64,000 bases of DNA from Vulcanimicrobiota bacterium (GCA_019232905.1 JAFANA010000086.1:1-64000); one strand, 5' to 3'; counted from the stretch's first letter, positions 18,855 through 30,723 are shown. Notes: generated by a model from the sequence alone, not told the origin. Numbers and translations: made by a program.

Positions 18855-20282
18855 ATGCATACGCCTGATGACGCCCGTTCACGCATGCTACGTTCCGCCG
18901 CTGAAAGGGCGGTTCACTTCTTGAATGACGACGGCGCCGTCAATGCGACGGTCGACGCGGAAACGCTGCGTAACCGATTTTACGTGACGTTACCTGCCCA
19001 AGGACGGCAGCCCGAAGATGTGGTCGACCACCTCTGCAGCGCAGCTGAGGGCGGGTTGCTCCGCTCGAATGGCGGACGGTTCTTCGCGTGGGTGATCGGC
19101 GGAACGCTGCCTTCCGCGCTAGCTGCAGACTGGCTCACTGCTGCGTGGGATCAAAACGCCGCACTATACGCATGCAGTCCTGCAGCGGCGATCGTCGAAG
19201 AGGCGGCCGGCGCATGGCTCAAAGAGCTGCTCGCGTTGCCGCAGCACGCAACCTTCGCGTTCGTGACGGGCTGCCAAATGGCGCACGTCACGTGTCTTGC
19301 AGCAGCGCGTCATGCATTGCTTGCTAAGCACGGCTGGGACGTCGAACGCAACGGCCTTTTCGGCGCGCCGCGCGTTCGTGTGATCTCGAGCGATCGCCGC
19401 CATGCATCGATCGACCGCGCATTGCGTATGCTCGGTTTTGGAAGCGAGTCGCTCGTGTTGCTCGAGCCTGACGTGGACGAGACACTCGAACCCGGCGCAG
19501 TGGAAGAAGCGCTGGCCTTCGAGCCGCAAACGCCCAAGATTGTGCTCTTGCAAGCAGGTGACATCAACACCGGCGCGTTCGATCGTTTCGATCGCGTCAT
19601 CCCAATCGCGAAACGCTACGGCGCCTGGGTTCACGTGGATGGCGCGTTCGGTCTCTGGGCAGCCGCGAGCGAACGTTATGCGCATCTCACGCGCGGAGTC
19701 GACGGCGCCGACTCGTGGGCAACCGACGGCCATAAATGGCTTAACGTCCCCTTTGATTCCGGCTATGCGTTCGTTGCTGACGCCGAATCGCACCGCGCGG
19801 CGATGTCGATCCGCGCGCCGTACATCACGGCGCACGCACAGGCTCGCGATCAAATTGACTGGAATCCCGAGTGGTCACGCCGGGCGCGCGGGTTCGCGAC
19901 GTACGCTGCGTTACTCGAACTCGGCCGCGACGGTGTCGCAGCAACGATCGACGGATCCTGCGCGCAAGTCGCGGGGCTCGTCGAGCAACTCGAGCGTCTT
20001 CCGAACGTTGAAGTTCTCTGGCGCCCACTTCTCAATCAGGGGTTGGTCCGTTTTCTCGATCCGCGTCCCAACGCTAGCGACGGCGATCACGACAACCGTA
20101 CCGAAGACGTCATAGCGCGCGTTGTCGACTCAGGTGAAGGGTTCTTCGGGGCCACTACTTGGCGTGGAAAGCGCGCGATGCGAATAAGTAATGTCAGCGC
20201 ACAAACTACGGACGGCGACGTTCGGCGCGTGGTGGAGGCGTTTCGAGCCGCGCTAACAGCTTGCGAGCTCGCACCTGCATAG
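18855..20282 (+). CDS. PLP-dependent group II-type decarboxylase/aminotransferase
   Basis: GGRFFAWVIGGTLPSALAADWLTAAWDQN, VHVDGAFGLWAA, SWATDGHKWLNVPFDSGYAF (PLP Lys). Confidence 0.87.
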   Translation: MHTPDDARSRMLRSAAERAVHFLNDDGAVNATVDAETLRNRFYVTLPAQGRQPEDVVDHLCSAAEGGLLRSNGGRFFAWVIGGTLPSALAADWLTAAWDQNAALYACSPAAAIVEEAAGAWLKELLALPQHATFAFVTGCQMAHVTCLAAARHALLAKHGWDVERNGLFGAPRVRVISSDRRHASIDRALRMLGFGSESLVLLEPDVDETLEPGAVEEALAFEPQTPKIVLLQAGDINTGAFDRFDRVIPIAKRYGAWVHVDGAFGLWAAASERYAHLTRGVDGADSWATDGHKWLNVPFDSGYAFVADAESHRAAMSIRAPYITAHAQARDQIDWNPEWSRRARGFATYAALLELGRDGVAATIDGSCAQVAGLVEQLERLPNVEVLWRPLLNQGLVRFLDPRPNASDGDHDNRTEDVIARVVDSGEGFFGATTWRGKRAMRISNVSAQTTDGDVRRVVEAFRAALTACELAPA

Positions 20283-20745
20283 CGGGCGTTCCTCGGGCCG
20301 CCATTCGCTCGACGATCGGCGTGACCCGCTTGCGTAATCCGCGATCGTCCTTCGCAAAGTCGACCAGCGTCTGCAGCGATTCGACGACCAGGGTTACGTT
20401 TGTATCCTGAAGATACCGCTCCAACAATGCCGTCGCCTTCGAGCGTTCTTTCACGTCGAGCCGGACGTTCGCGAGCATTTGCGCGACGCGCCGGCGCACG
20501 TCGTGCTGATCGACCTCGCCGACCTCTTCGATCAGCCGCTTGCGATACGGAGCAAGCAGATCGGGCCGAACGCGAGCCAATTTTTCCGTAGCTTCGGCTG
20601 CCCGCATCCGGACGGTCGGGTCCTCGTGAAGCATCGCATCAAACAGCTCGCCGAATTTCGCGTTGTCCCGCAGAACTAGCGAGACCACGTCGTCGGACGC
20701 ACCGACCTGCCGGCGATCCCCGCCGCTCAATCGTTCCGCAATCAT
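20206..20745 (-). CDS. HEAT-repeat-like protein
   Basis: Repeated alpha-hairpin units: FGELFDAMLHEDPTVRMRAAEATEKLARVRPDLL, DVRRRVAQMLANVRLDVKERSKATALLERYL. Confidence 0.6.
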   Translation of the reverse strand: MIAERLSGGDRRQVGASDDVVSLVLRDNAKFGELFDAMLHEDPTVRMRAAEATEKLARVRPDLLAPYRKRLIEEVGEVDQHDVRRRVAQMLANVRLDVKERSKATALLERYLQDTNVTLVVESLQTLVDFAKDDRGLRKRVTPIVERMAARGTPAMQVRARKLLARLETPPPRAERRRP

Positions 20746-20812
20746 CAGGAGTCAACCATTTCCATTGCTCCGCAGCGAGGGCCTTGCGTGACGCCTTGAC
20801 GTACTAGCCGGT

Positions 20813-22369
20813 ATGTACAAGCGATTCTTCATCGTGCTAATAGTCGCGTTGCTCGTCCCGTTTCCGGCGAGCGCAGCAGAAACGGCGATCGATCAGATTG
20901 CGTCGCGTCCCGAACTCAAGCATGCCGTGGTCGCCGGGGAAGTGTACGACCTCGACGATCGTCGCGTTCTCTATCGGCGCAATGCAGAGACCTTCATGGA
21001 ATCCGCTTCGAACACCAAGCTGCTGTCGTACGGAACGTCTCTCGCTCTTCTCGGTCCCGATTTTCGCTGGACGACACCGGTGTATCGCACGGGGCCGGTT
21101 GATTCGTCCGGCACGCTGCACGGTGATGTCGTCCTCGTCGCGAGCGGCGATCCGAATCTCTCGCAGCGCCTTCAACCGGACGGGACGCTTGCGTTTGAAA
21201 ACGTCGATCATGCCGACGGCGGGTCGCGCGGTGCGCGAGCGGTGCCCGGCGATCCGCTGATCGTCTTGCGCCAACTTGCAGCACAAGTCGTACAATCCGG
21301 TGTGAAGCACGTCGACGGCCGCGTTGCCGTCGACGATTCCCTGTTCACCGTGCAATACGCCGGCCCGTGGGCTACGCAACTATCACCGATCGTCGTCAAC
21401 GACAACGTCGTCGACATCACCGTGACTGCAGGAGCAAACGCGGGAGATCCGCCCTCGATCGCCGTCTCGCCGCAAACGCCTTATGTGAAATTTATCGATA
21501 AGATGGCTACCGGCGCTCCCGGCTCGGAATACGCGCAAACGCCCACTGACGTGACGAATGCGGACGGAACGCACACCGTAACGCTGACGGGAACGATTCC
21601 CGCTGGTTTGACGATGCTCGATAGCTATCAAGTTCCGGAGCCGCGCGTATTCGCCGAGATGGCGTTTGCTATGGTCCTCAAAGATGCCGGCGTCACCGTT
21701 ACAACACCGTCGAACTCGCCGCCGTTTTCGCATGACGCCGCATCGGCATCCTACACGATCGCTAATCGTGTCGCGCAACATGTGTCTCCTCCACTTGCGC
21801 AAGATGCCCGCATCACGCTGAAGGTCAGTCAAAACCTCCACGCTGCGCTTCAGCCGCTGATGTGGGCCGTCTATGTGGCCCACGCGAAACAGGACTATTT
21901 AAAAGCGGGCTTCGCGCAAGAGCACGCACTGTTACAACGGGCAGGCCTTGATGTGGAATCCGCATCGCAACAAGACGGCGACGGCGGGTTCGCGTTCTTT
22001 ACGCCGGATTTCATGGTGCACTATCTGGCGTGGATGTCGAAACAATCGTGGTATCCGGTGCTTCTGCACGCGCTGCCGGTATTGGGAGTCGACGGCACGC
22101 TCTATGAATTCGAACGAAATTCGCCCGCGAAGGGCAAGGTGTTTGCAAAAACCGGCACCGACGACTATCAAGACCTGCTCAATGACCGCTATCTCATGAT
22201 CAAAGCGCTTGCCGGCTACATGACGACGCGCAGCGGCAGGCACATCGCTTTTTCATTCTCGATCAATCAGATGCCGGTCCGGCTTAGTATGTACGAAGGC
22301 AAAGACGGCTATCATCAAGCCGGAGAATTGCTAGGCGAAATGGCTACCGCGGCATATCTAACGTACTGA
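20813..22369 (+). CDS. dacB: D-alanyl-D-alanine carboxypeptidase/endopeptidase (PBP4, S13 family)
   Basis: Signal peptide; FMESASNTKLLSYGTSLALLGPDFRW (SxxK); KVFAKTGTDDY (KTG). Confidence 0.88.
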   Translation: MYKRFFIVLIVALLVPFPASAAETAIDQIASRPELKHAVVAGEVYDLDDRRVLYRRNAETFMESASNTKLLSYGTSLALLGPDFRWTTPVYRTGPVDSSGTLHGDVVLVASGDPNLSQRLQPDGTLAFENVDHADGGSRGARAVPGDPLIVLRQLAAQVVQSGVKHVDGRVAVDDSLFTVQYAGPWATQLSPIVVNDNVVDITVTAGANAGDPPSIAVSPQTPYVKFIDKMATGAPGSEYAQTPTDVTNADGTHTVTLTGTIPAGLTMLDSYQVPEPRVFAEMAFAMVLKDAGVTVTTPSNSPPFSHDAASASYTIANRVAQHVSPPLAQDARITLKVSQNLHAALQPLMWAVYVAHAKQDYLKAGFAQEHALLQRAGLDVESASQQDGDGGFAFFTPDFMVHYLAWMSKQSWYPVLLHALPVLGVDGTLYEFERNSPAKGKVFAKTGTDDYQDLLNDRYLMIKALAGYMTTRSGRHIAFSFSINQMPVRLSMYEGKDGYHQAGELLGEMATAAYLTY

Positions 22370-23655
22370 TGTCCGTAACATTTGATACAACGCTCGACGC
22401 CCTCGTCAAAGGTGTGCCGTGGCTCGCGCACGGGCTCCCGCTCTCTGAGATCGGCGAGCAGCATTGGAGCGTATTGACGCAAGATCTGCCATTGCCGGTC
22501 GCCGTGATCCGGGAACCTGCATTGCGAAACAACCTGCGCTGGATGCGCGCGTTCACGGAGGCGAGCTGCATTTCGTTGGCGCCGCACGGCAAGACGACGA
22601 TGAGCCCCGATCTCTTCGCCATGCAGCTCGCCGAGGGCGCCTGGGGAATTACCTTAGCGACGATGCAACAAGTCCGCGTCGCGCGGCAAGCGAGAATTCG
22701 TCGGATCATCTTTGCGAACCAATTGATAGCCCCTCACGATATTTCGTATGTTCTGCGTGAACTCAATGCCGATCCCGAATTCGAGTTCTATATCCTCGTG
22801 GATTCCGAAGCGGGCGTCGAACGTATCGCTCGCGCCGCAAGTGCCGCAGGGCTCCGCAACCCTGTGCGTGCGCTGCTGGAACTGGGTCAACCGGGAGGCC
22901 GTGCGGGTTGCCGCGATTTGGCTACGGCAGGTGATGTTGCGCGTGCCGTGCGTCGTGCCGCACCATACCTCGAACTGCACGGCGTCGAATGTTACGAAGG
23001 CTTAAACGGCAGCGGAGAGGACGGAATTCGCCGCGTGCACGAGGTGCTCGAGTTTTCCGTAGAAACCGCGCGCACGCTCGATGCGCAGCGTCTTTTCGAC
23101 GGCGACGAGGTCGTGCTCACGGCCGGCGGATCGGCATATTTTGACATTGCCTGCAACGTGTTGTCGAACGGGCCGTTCAGTCGCCCCCGCCGCGTCGTGT
23201 TGCGAAGCGGATGCTATCTGCTTCACGACGGCGAGCACTACGCGGCACACTTCGAGCGGATTCGACAACGATCGCCGATCGCGTCGCGCGTTTCCGGAAC
23301 GCTCGTAAATGCGCTCGAGGTATGGGCCTATGTCACCTCGGTGCCCGAAACTACGCGCGCAATTGTCGGCGCGGGACGGCGCGACCTCGGTTTCGATGCC
23401 GGAATGCCCGTGCCGCTACTACACTTCCGGCCCGGGTGCGACGAGCGCCCACGAGCGCTTTCACGCGACTGGAAGATTGCCGGCCTCAACGATCAACACG
23501 CGCATCTGCAGGTTCCGCACGGCGCGGATATTGCGGTCGGCGATATGCTCGCGCTCGGCGTGTCCCACCCATGCACGACACTCGACAAGTGGCAGCTCGT
23601 CTATCTCGCCGACGACGAGTACATCGTGCAGTCGGCCGTGCGAACGTTCTTCTAA
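22369..23655 (+). CDS. D-serine deaminase / D-threonine aldolase-like PLP enzyme
   Basis: PVAVIREPALRNNLRWM, CISLAPHGKTTMSPDLF (PLP Lys), HAHLQVPHGADIAVGDMLALGVSHPCTTLDKW. TGATG overlap with dacB. Confidence 0.83.
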   Translation: MSVTFDTTLDALVKGVPWLAHGLPLSEIGEQHWSVLTQDLPLPVAVIREPALRNNLRWMRAFTEASCISLAPHGKTTMSPDLFAMQLAEGAWGITLATMQQVRVARQARIRRIIFANQLIAPHDISYVLRELNADPEFEFYILVDSEAGVERIARAASAAGLRNPVRALLELGQPGGRAGCRDLATAGDVARAVRRAAPYLELHGVECYEGLNGSGEDGIRRVHEVLEFSVETARTLDAQRLFDGDEVVLTAGGSAYFDIACNVLSNGPFSRPRRVVLRSGCYLLHDGEHYAAHFERIRQRSPIASRVSGTLVNALEVWAYVTSVPETTRAIVGAGRRDLGFDAGMPVPLLHFRPGCDERPRALSRDWKIAGLNDQHAHLQVPHGADIAVGDMLALGVSHPCTTLDKWQLVYLADDEYIVQSAVRTFF

Positions 23656-23659
23656 TACG

Positions 23660-24244
23660 TTAATTCGCGTACGTCGTAAAGACAAAGTCGCGAGCTTTCG
23701 CCGGCGCGTGGCACGCGTAGCACGTGGTCTGGACAATCGCGTCAGGTTTTCCGTTCGTAAACTGAGCAAAGCCCCAACCGCCGGTAGAGGCGTACTTTTT
23801 CGAGTCCTTGATCATGAATTGAACGTTCGTCGCGCTCCCCGCGATCGCAGATCCGCCTAGGAGCTTTGCGATTGCGTCGGCCCCAAGGCCGACTTGTTGC
23901 GCTTGTAGGCGCAACGCGTTGTCGGTCTCCGGATCGTGAGCTTGTTTCCACGCAAGTCGCGCGATAATTGCGCCGTCACGATACGGGATCGTTCCTTTGC
24001 GAAAGTCGGCGGTCGCGATGTCGTTACCGAGTTTCGCGCGAATATCGTTCACCGGACTTCCGACCGTGGCTACGGAAATCAATGTCCAATCACGGTAATT
24101 CGGGGGTATCGTGCTGAACACCGGCGCGACGGTTTCCGCAATCGCGTTGCGGTGATCGGATAGCGCGAAGACGACGGCAGTCACAGCGGTGACAGCCGCG
24201 CAGAGCGCGATAAAGGATTGAAAGGTAACGGTTTCTTTCGACAT
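23660..24244 (-). CDS. Cytochrome P460 family protein
   Basis: NYRDWTLISVATVG, DFRKGTIPYRDGAIIARLAWK, TTCYACHAPAKARDFVFT (CXXCH). ATG 24244 preferred to GTG 24262. Confidence 0.8.
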   Translation of the reverse strand: MSKETVTFQSFIALCAAVTAVTAVVFALSDHRNAIAETVAPVFSTIPPNYRDWTLISVATVGSPVNDIRAKLGNDIATADFRKGTIPYRDGAIIARLAWKQAHDPETDNALRLQAQQVGLGADAIAKLLGGSAIAGSATNVQFMIKDSKKYASTGGWGFAQFTNGKPDAIVQTTCYACHAPAKARDFVFTTYAN

Positions 24245-24260
24245 AGCAAACCATCTTACC

Positions 24261-24299
24261 ACGCAAAGACGCCGGCGCAGTGCGCCGGCGTCTTTGCGT
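24261..24299. terminator. Perfect 39-bp palindrome between katG and the P460 gene, possible terminator
   Basis: ACGCAAAGACGCCGGCGCA-G-TGCGCCGGCGTCTTTGCGT, 19-bp perfect arms. Confidence 0.5.
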
Positions 24300-24314
24300 C
24301 GGAATGACGACAGA

Positions 24315-26555
<2,241 letters not shown>

Positions 26556-26661
26556 TCATCGTAGCCCCGAACATTCACAAACTAGAAGCCAATGACATCA
26601 ATGCATCCTATAGATAACGTCTATTACTGTACGCTGTCACGGCCCATGTTACGGTAACCCC

Positions 26662-27534
26662 ATGAGTATCAATCTCGATGTATACGTTAGTCCGTACAAG
26701 CCGATTGCGGCTTCCATTCCTTTTTGGGATAGCAGCAAGCAAGCGACATTTCCCGCGAGTTCGGCGTCACTCTTTACGGGTGAAAACGAAGCGGTACTGA
26801 TCGACGCGTTGTTGACAACCGCCGAAGCATCGCGTCTATGCGAGTGGATCCGCGCGAAAAACAAAGAGCTGACAACCATTTACATTACGCACGGTCATGG
26901 CGATCATTTTTTCGGCCTCAATACGATCCTCGACGCGTTTCCAGACGCAAAGGCCGTTACGTTATCGGAAATCGTTCCGTTCTGCGAACAACAGGTGAGT
27001 GCTGCGGCGCTCGCGCAATGGAACGCTTCGTTTCCGAACCAGTTCGCGGAGCATCCGATTGTTCCGGAAGCGATGCAAGGTGCGGCGATCGACCTCGAAG
27101 GTCACGAGATTCGGCCGATTGTCGTCGGACAAAGCGATACCGCGCCTTCCAGCGTCGTGCACGCGCGCGACATCGACGCCGTTGCTGGCGGCGACGTTGC
27201 ATATAACGGCATTCACTGCTGGCTTGCGTTTACGGACCATGAGAAGCGCGAAAAATGGCTTGCGGCACTAGATATCATCGATTCGCTGAAACCGAAGCTG
27301 CTGGTAGCCGGCCATAAAGATCCGAACGCGCGCGATGACGACCCGCAATCGATCTTAAACGCCACGCGAACCTACATCCGCGATTTTGACAAGGCCGTCT
27401 CGGAAAGCGCAACGCCGCAAGAGCTTGTCGATACGATGATGCGCTCGCACCGCGAGCTTGGGAACCCATACACCCTATGGGTCGCTGCGGACGCCGTCAA
27501 AGATCAACTCGGCCGGCGAACGGTGTCCGCATGA
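26662..27534 (+). CDS. MBL-fold metallo-hydrolase
   Basis: TIYITHGHGDHFFGL (HxHxDH), LLVAGHKDPNARDD. Confidence 0.88.
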   Translation: MSINLDVYVSPYKPIAASIPFWDSSKQATFPASSASLFTGENEAVLIDALLTTAEASRLCEWIRAKNKELTTIYITHGHGDHFFGLNTILDAFPDAKAVTLSEIVPFCEQQVSAAALAQWNASFPNQFAEHPIVPEAMQGAAIDLEGHEIRPIVVGQSDTAPSSVVHARDIDAVAGGDVAYNGIHCWLAFTDHEKREKWLAALDIIDSLKPKLLVAGHKDPNARDDDPQSILNATRTYIRDFDKAVSESATPQELVDTMMRSHRELGNPYTLWVAADAVKDQLGRRTVSA

Positions 27535-27959
27535 ATCCGCCGCTGCTCGAGCCCAACGCGCCGCTGCCGGTGAAGGGCTTCGTAGTGACGACGCTGCTCA
27601 TCGTAAAAGATATCGCGCGTTCGCGCGAATTTTACGAACGCGTTTTTGGAGCGCAAGTCATGGAAGACGACGAACCGGCGATTCTGCGATTGGCCAATTC
27701 ATGGCTCCTCATCAATACGGGCGGCGGTCCGACGGACGACAAGCCGACGGTCACCGCAGCACCACCGGCCGCGCACGATCACGATCGTCTCAGCATCGCG
27801 ATGAACCTTCGGGTCGCGGACATTCACGAGTGTTACAAACTTTGGCATTCTCGCGGTGCGCACTTTCTGACAGAGCCCAAGGTCCACGAGTCTGAAATAC
27901 GCTGCTACATCCGTGACCCCGACGGCTACCTCATCGAAGTCGGACAAACGACAAGCTGA
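27531..27959 (+). CDS. VOC/glyoxalase family protein
   Basis: VTTLLIVKDIARSREFYERVFGAQVM..., IRCYIRDPDGYLIEVGQTT. ATGA overlap with the MBL gene; start moved to 27531. Confidence 0.85.
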   Translation: MNPPLLEPNAPLPVKGFVVTTLLIVKDIARSREFYERVFGAQVMEDDEPAILRLANSWLLINTGGGPTDDKPTVTAAPPAAHDHDRLSIAMNLRVADIHECYKLWHSRGAHFLTEPKVHESEIRCYIRDPDGYLIEVGQTTS

Positions 27960-27991
27960 CACGCATCGGGCGTGGCTCCAAGCGAACACGA

Positions 27992-28020
27992 GGCCGTGGT
28001 TCCAATGCTGGGCCACGGCC
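27992..28020 (+). terminator. Candidate hairpin terminator after the VOC gene
   Basis: GGCCGTGG-N13-CCACGGCC 32 nt after the stop; no clear T tract. Confidence 0.3.
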
Positions 28021-28209
28021 GTATCTATAATGAAGCAGACGGCGGAAAGACGCGGGAAACGAACTTTATCGTGACGGAAACGTTAGTTCAAAAGACCCAC
28101 TGAGCGATATTCCAACCGGCGTGCGCTGCGTATTCAAACTGTAAAGCGCGCTCTTTCGACGATTTCTGTGCTTGTTCGAAGACGTTTAAGTACGTTAGGG
28201 TTGTACGTG

Positions 28210-29106
28210 ATGAAGCGGCTTACTGTCGTCGTGTTATTTCTATTGGGCATCGTCTCGGCTTCTGCGGCACCGGCGCCCGTCGTGTTCAGGGTTCCGTGCA
28301 TCGACGCCATGACGGATTTCCACGGCGAACCGGCCGGCGCGGATCTCGTCGTCTTTGTAAGCGGAAACGAATGGTTCGCGGTACCGCGAATCTTGGCGGC
28401 GTTCCAGCGGGCACATCCGGAAGTCCGGAAGGTTTTCTACGAAACGCTTCCGCCCGGCGTTCTCGCCCAGCAGATGCACACCGGCGGCGCGATCAAGGTC
28501 GGCGAATTTACCCTGCGAGTGCAGCCCGACGTCTACATCTCCGGCAAGCGGCGCATGCGGCTGGAAGAGAGTGAAGGCGTCGTCGAGCCTTCGGTCACGT
28601 TTGCGAGCAACGTCCTCGGCATCATCGTAAAAGATGGAAATCCGAAGCATATTCGGAGCCTTTCGGACTTGCAACGCGCCGACGTGCGCGTCGCGATGCC
28701 GAATCCGGGAACGGAAGGCATCGCGCGACAGATCGAGCTCGCCTACAAAAAAACCGGCGGCGATACCCTCAACCACACGATCATGGTAACAAAACTTCAT
28801 AACGGCACCACGATGCTGACATCAATTCATCATCGCGAGTCGCCGATGTGGATACTTGAGGGCAAGGCGGATGCGGGTCCCGTCTGGATCTCGGAGGCGC
28901 TCTATCAAGAGCGCATCCATAGTGGAATCATGGCGATCCGCATTCCGGACCGGGACAATGCTTCCGGATTGTATCTCGCCGCGGTAGTGAAACGTGCCGC
29001 TCATGAGCGAGCCGCACACGCGTTCACGTCGTTTCTCACGAGTCCGGAGGCGCAAGCCATCTATCGCTCCTACGGATTTAGTCCAGCTATTTCAACGGAG
29101 GAATAA
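28210..29106 (+). CDS. Periplasmic substrate-binding protein (ModA/Fe-type), no ABC partner nearby
   Basis: Signal peptide MKRLTVVVLFLLGIVSASAAP; VFVSGNEWFAVPRILAAFQ..., ASNVLGIIVKDGNPKHIRSLSDLQRADVRVAMPNPGTEG. Confidence 0.75.
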   Translation: MKRLTVVVLFLLGIVSASAAPAPVVFRVPCIDAMTDFHGEPAGADLVVFVSGNEWFAVPRILAAFQRAHPEVRKVFYETLPPGVLAQQMHTGGAIKVGEFTLRVQPDVYISGKRRMRLEESEGVVEPSVTFASNVLGIIVKDGNPKHIRSLSDLQRADVRVAMPNPGTEGIARQIELAYKKTGGDTLNHTIMVTKLHNGTTMLTSIHHRESPMWILEGKADAGPVWISEALYQERIHSGIMAIRIPDRDNASGLYLAAVVKRAAHERAAHAFTSFLTSPEAQAIYRSYGFSPAISTEE

Positions 29107-29108
29107 CC

Positions 29109-29816
29109 TTGAATCGTACATCTTTTCTGACCGCTTCCGCATCGCTGGTCGCCGCGTCGTCCGGAATCGCTGCCGCACAGAGCATTCCCGGCGGGTCGCA
29201 TCTGGTGGAGCGTAACACCGATTTCAACGCAGCGCAGTTCAAACAGATCGTCGGACGCCCGGCGAAAATCCGTCAGGTCTTCGAACAAATCTCGTTCAAG
29301 CCGCAGGCGCTGCTCAACATTAAGAACTCGCTCAACGGATTGGAATACGGCTACGGCTATAACGCGTCGGACATCGCGATCGCGTTCGCCGCGCATGGTC
29401 CCGCAGCCGCCCTCAACTATAACGACTATTTGTGGGACAAATATAAACTCGGCGACTTCTTCGGCGCGAAGGACGCGCAGGGTGCGACCATCACGTCGAA
29501 CATTTGGGTGAAGTCGAAGGCCGCGGTCGCCGTCAAAGACGATCCGGACGATGCCGTCAGCATGTATCAAGACGCTTCGATCGAGATGCTGCAAAAACGC
29601 GGCGTGATCTTCCTGTGCTGTCACACGGCTGTGGAAGAGCAGGCGCGTAACCTCGTGAAGCCGGGGGCGCCGGCCGCCGGGGCGAACCCGACGGACGTCG
29701 CGAACGACATTCTCACGCATCTGATCCCCGGGGCGGTCGTCGTTCCGTCGATGGTTTCAACCGTCGCGGTGCTGCAGCACGAATATAAATACACGTATGC
29801 GGCGCTTACGTTCTAA
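29109..29816 (+). CDS. Secreted DsrE-like protein
   Basis: Signal peptide; GVIFLCCHTAVEEQARNLV...LTHLIPGAVVVPSMVSTVAVLQHEYKYTYA resembles the DsrE C-terminal pattern. Confidence 0.55.
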   Translation: MNRTSFLTASASLVAASSGIAAAQSIPGGSHLVERNTDFNAAQFKQIVGRPAKIRQVFEQISFKPQALLNIKNSLNGLEYGYGYNASDIAIAFAAHGPAAALNYNDYLWDKYKLGDFFGAKDAQGATITSNIWVKSKAAVAVKDDPDDAVSMYQDASIEMLQKRGVIFLCCHTAVEEQARNLVKPGAPAAGANPTDVANDILTHLIPGAVVVPSMVSTVAVLQHEYKYTYAALTF

Positions 29817-30597
29817 GATCGCTGCCGTTCTCGCACTGGCCGCCGTCGCATTGACGGCGGCCTGTGCGTCGAACGCGCCGGCGGCAACGGAACAAGCGGC
29901 ACGGTTGCCGGCGGGCCAGCTCGGAGCGACGATCAAGCTCGGCCACGACATTATCGAAGATCCGCACAAGTATTTGCCGCAAAACGTCGTGTCCGATATG
30001 TCGTGTTCCGCATGCCACATCGCTGCCGGCACGGTCAAGCGCGGCGGATCGTTCGTCGGAACCTACGCTCGATTTCCGCAATGGAACAAACGCGCGAAGC
30101 GCGTGATCATGCTCCAGGACCGGTTAGCGGAATGCTTCCTCTACAGCATGAACGGCACGCCGCCCGCGTACAACAGCAAAGCAATGATCGCGATGGCAGC
30201 ATACATTGCGTTCCTGTCGCGGAACGTACCGACGGGGGCAGCTGCGGCGAAGGACGATCGCTTCATCGTACCGTTGCCGAACGCGTCACCGAATATTAAG
30301 CGCGGGGGCGACCTGTATGCACAGAAATGTGCTGCTTGCCATCAAGCGAACGGTGCGGGCGTCCATGGCTCATTCCCTCCGCTCTGGGGTCCCACGTCGT
30401 TCAACACGGGAGCCGGAATGGCGCACATCGATCGCATGACGGGATTCGTGCGATTCAACATGCCCCAGAACGCCGCGGGAACGCTCTCGCTCGAAGATGC
30501 CTACGACATCTCGGCGTGGGTCCTGACCCACCCGCGTCCGTCGTTTGATAAAACGCGCATCATTGCGCCGTCACCTCAGCCGGCAAGCTACTTCTAA
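29797..30597 (+). CDS. tsdA: Diheme cytochrome c, TsdA-like (thiosulfate dehydrogenase family)
   Basis: MSCSACHIAAGTVKRGGSFVGTYARFPQWNKR, LQDRLAECFLYSMNGTPPAYNSKAMIAMAAYIAFLS, KCAACHQANGAGVHGSFPPLWGPTSFNTGAGM, RFNMPQNAAGTLSLEDAYDISAWV. Confidence 0.78.
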   Translation: MRRLRSKIAAVLALAAVALTAACASNAPAATEQAARLPAGQLGATIKLGHDIIEDPHKYLPQNVVSDMSCSACHIAAGTVKRGGSFVGTYARFPQWNKRAKRVIMLQDRLAECFLYSMNGTPPAYNSKAMIAMAAYIAFLSRNVPTGAAAAKDDRFIVPLPNASPNIKRGGDLYAQKCAACHQANGAGVHGSFPPLWGPTSFNTGAGMAHIDRMTGFVRFNMPQNAAGTLSLEDAYDISAWVLTHPRPSFDKTRIIAPSPQPASYF

Positions 30598-30661
30598 TTA
30601 GACGAATCACTCGCACTAGTTGATTGACGTTTTTTTATCGTAGGTTGAAGCCGGAATTAAG

Positions 30662-30723
30662 AGTCCGTAAAAACGGGACGAACGATGCAGAGGGAGGGGA
30701 TGCTTACCTAAGCGTCCCCTTTT
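30662..30723 (+). terminator. Leader hairpins upstream of the MCP: GTCCGT/ACGGGAC hairpin then terminator-like GGGGATGCTTA-CC-TAAGCGTCCCC-TTTT
   Basis: 11-bp stem with one wobble followed by TTTT, 36 nt before the MCP start codon. Confidence 0.55.

Noticed and set aside
30598-30723. c-di-GMP-I (GEMM) riboswitch
   Set aside because: Position before an MCP is suggestive, but the conserved GACGCAAAG and receptor elements are not recognisable; kept only as a generic structured leader.
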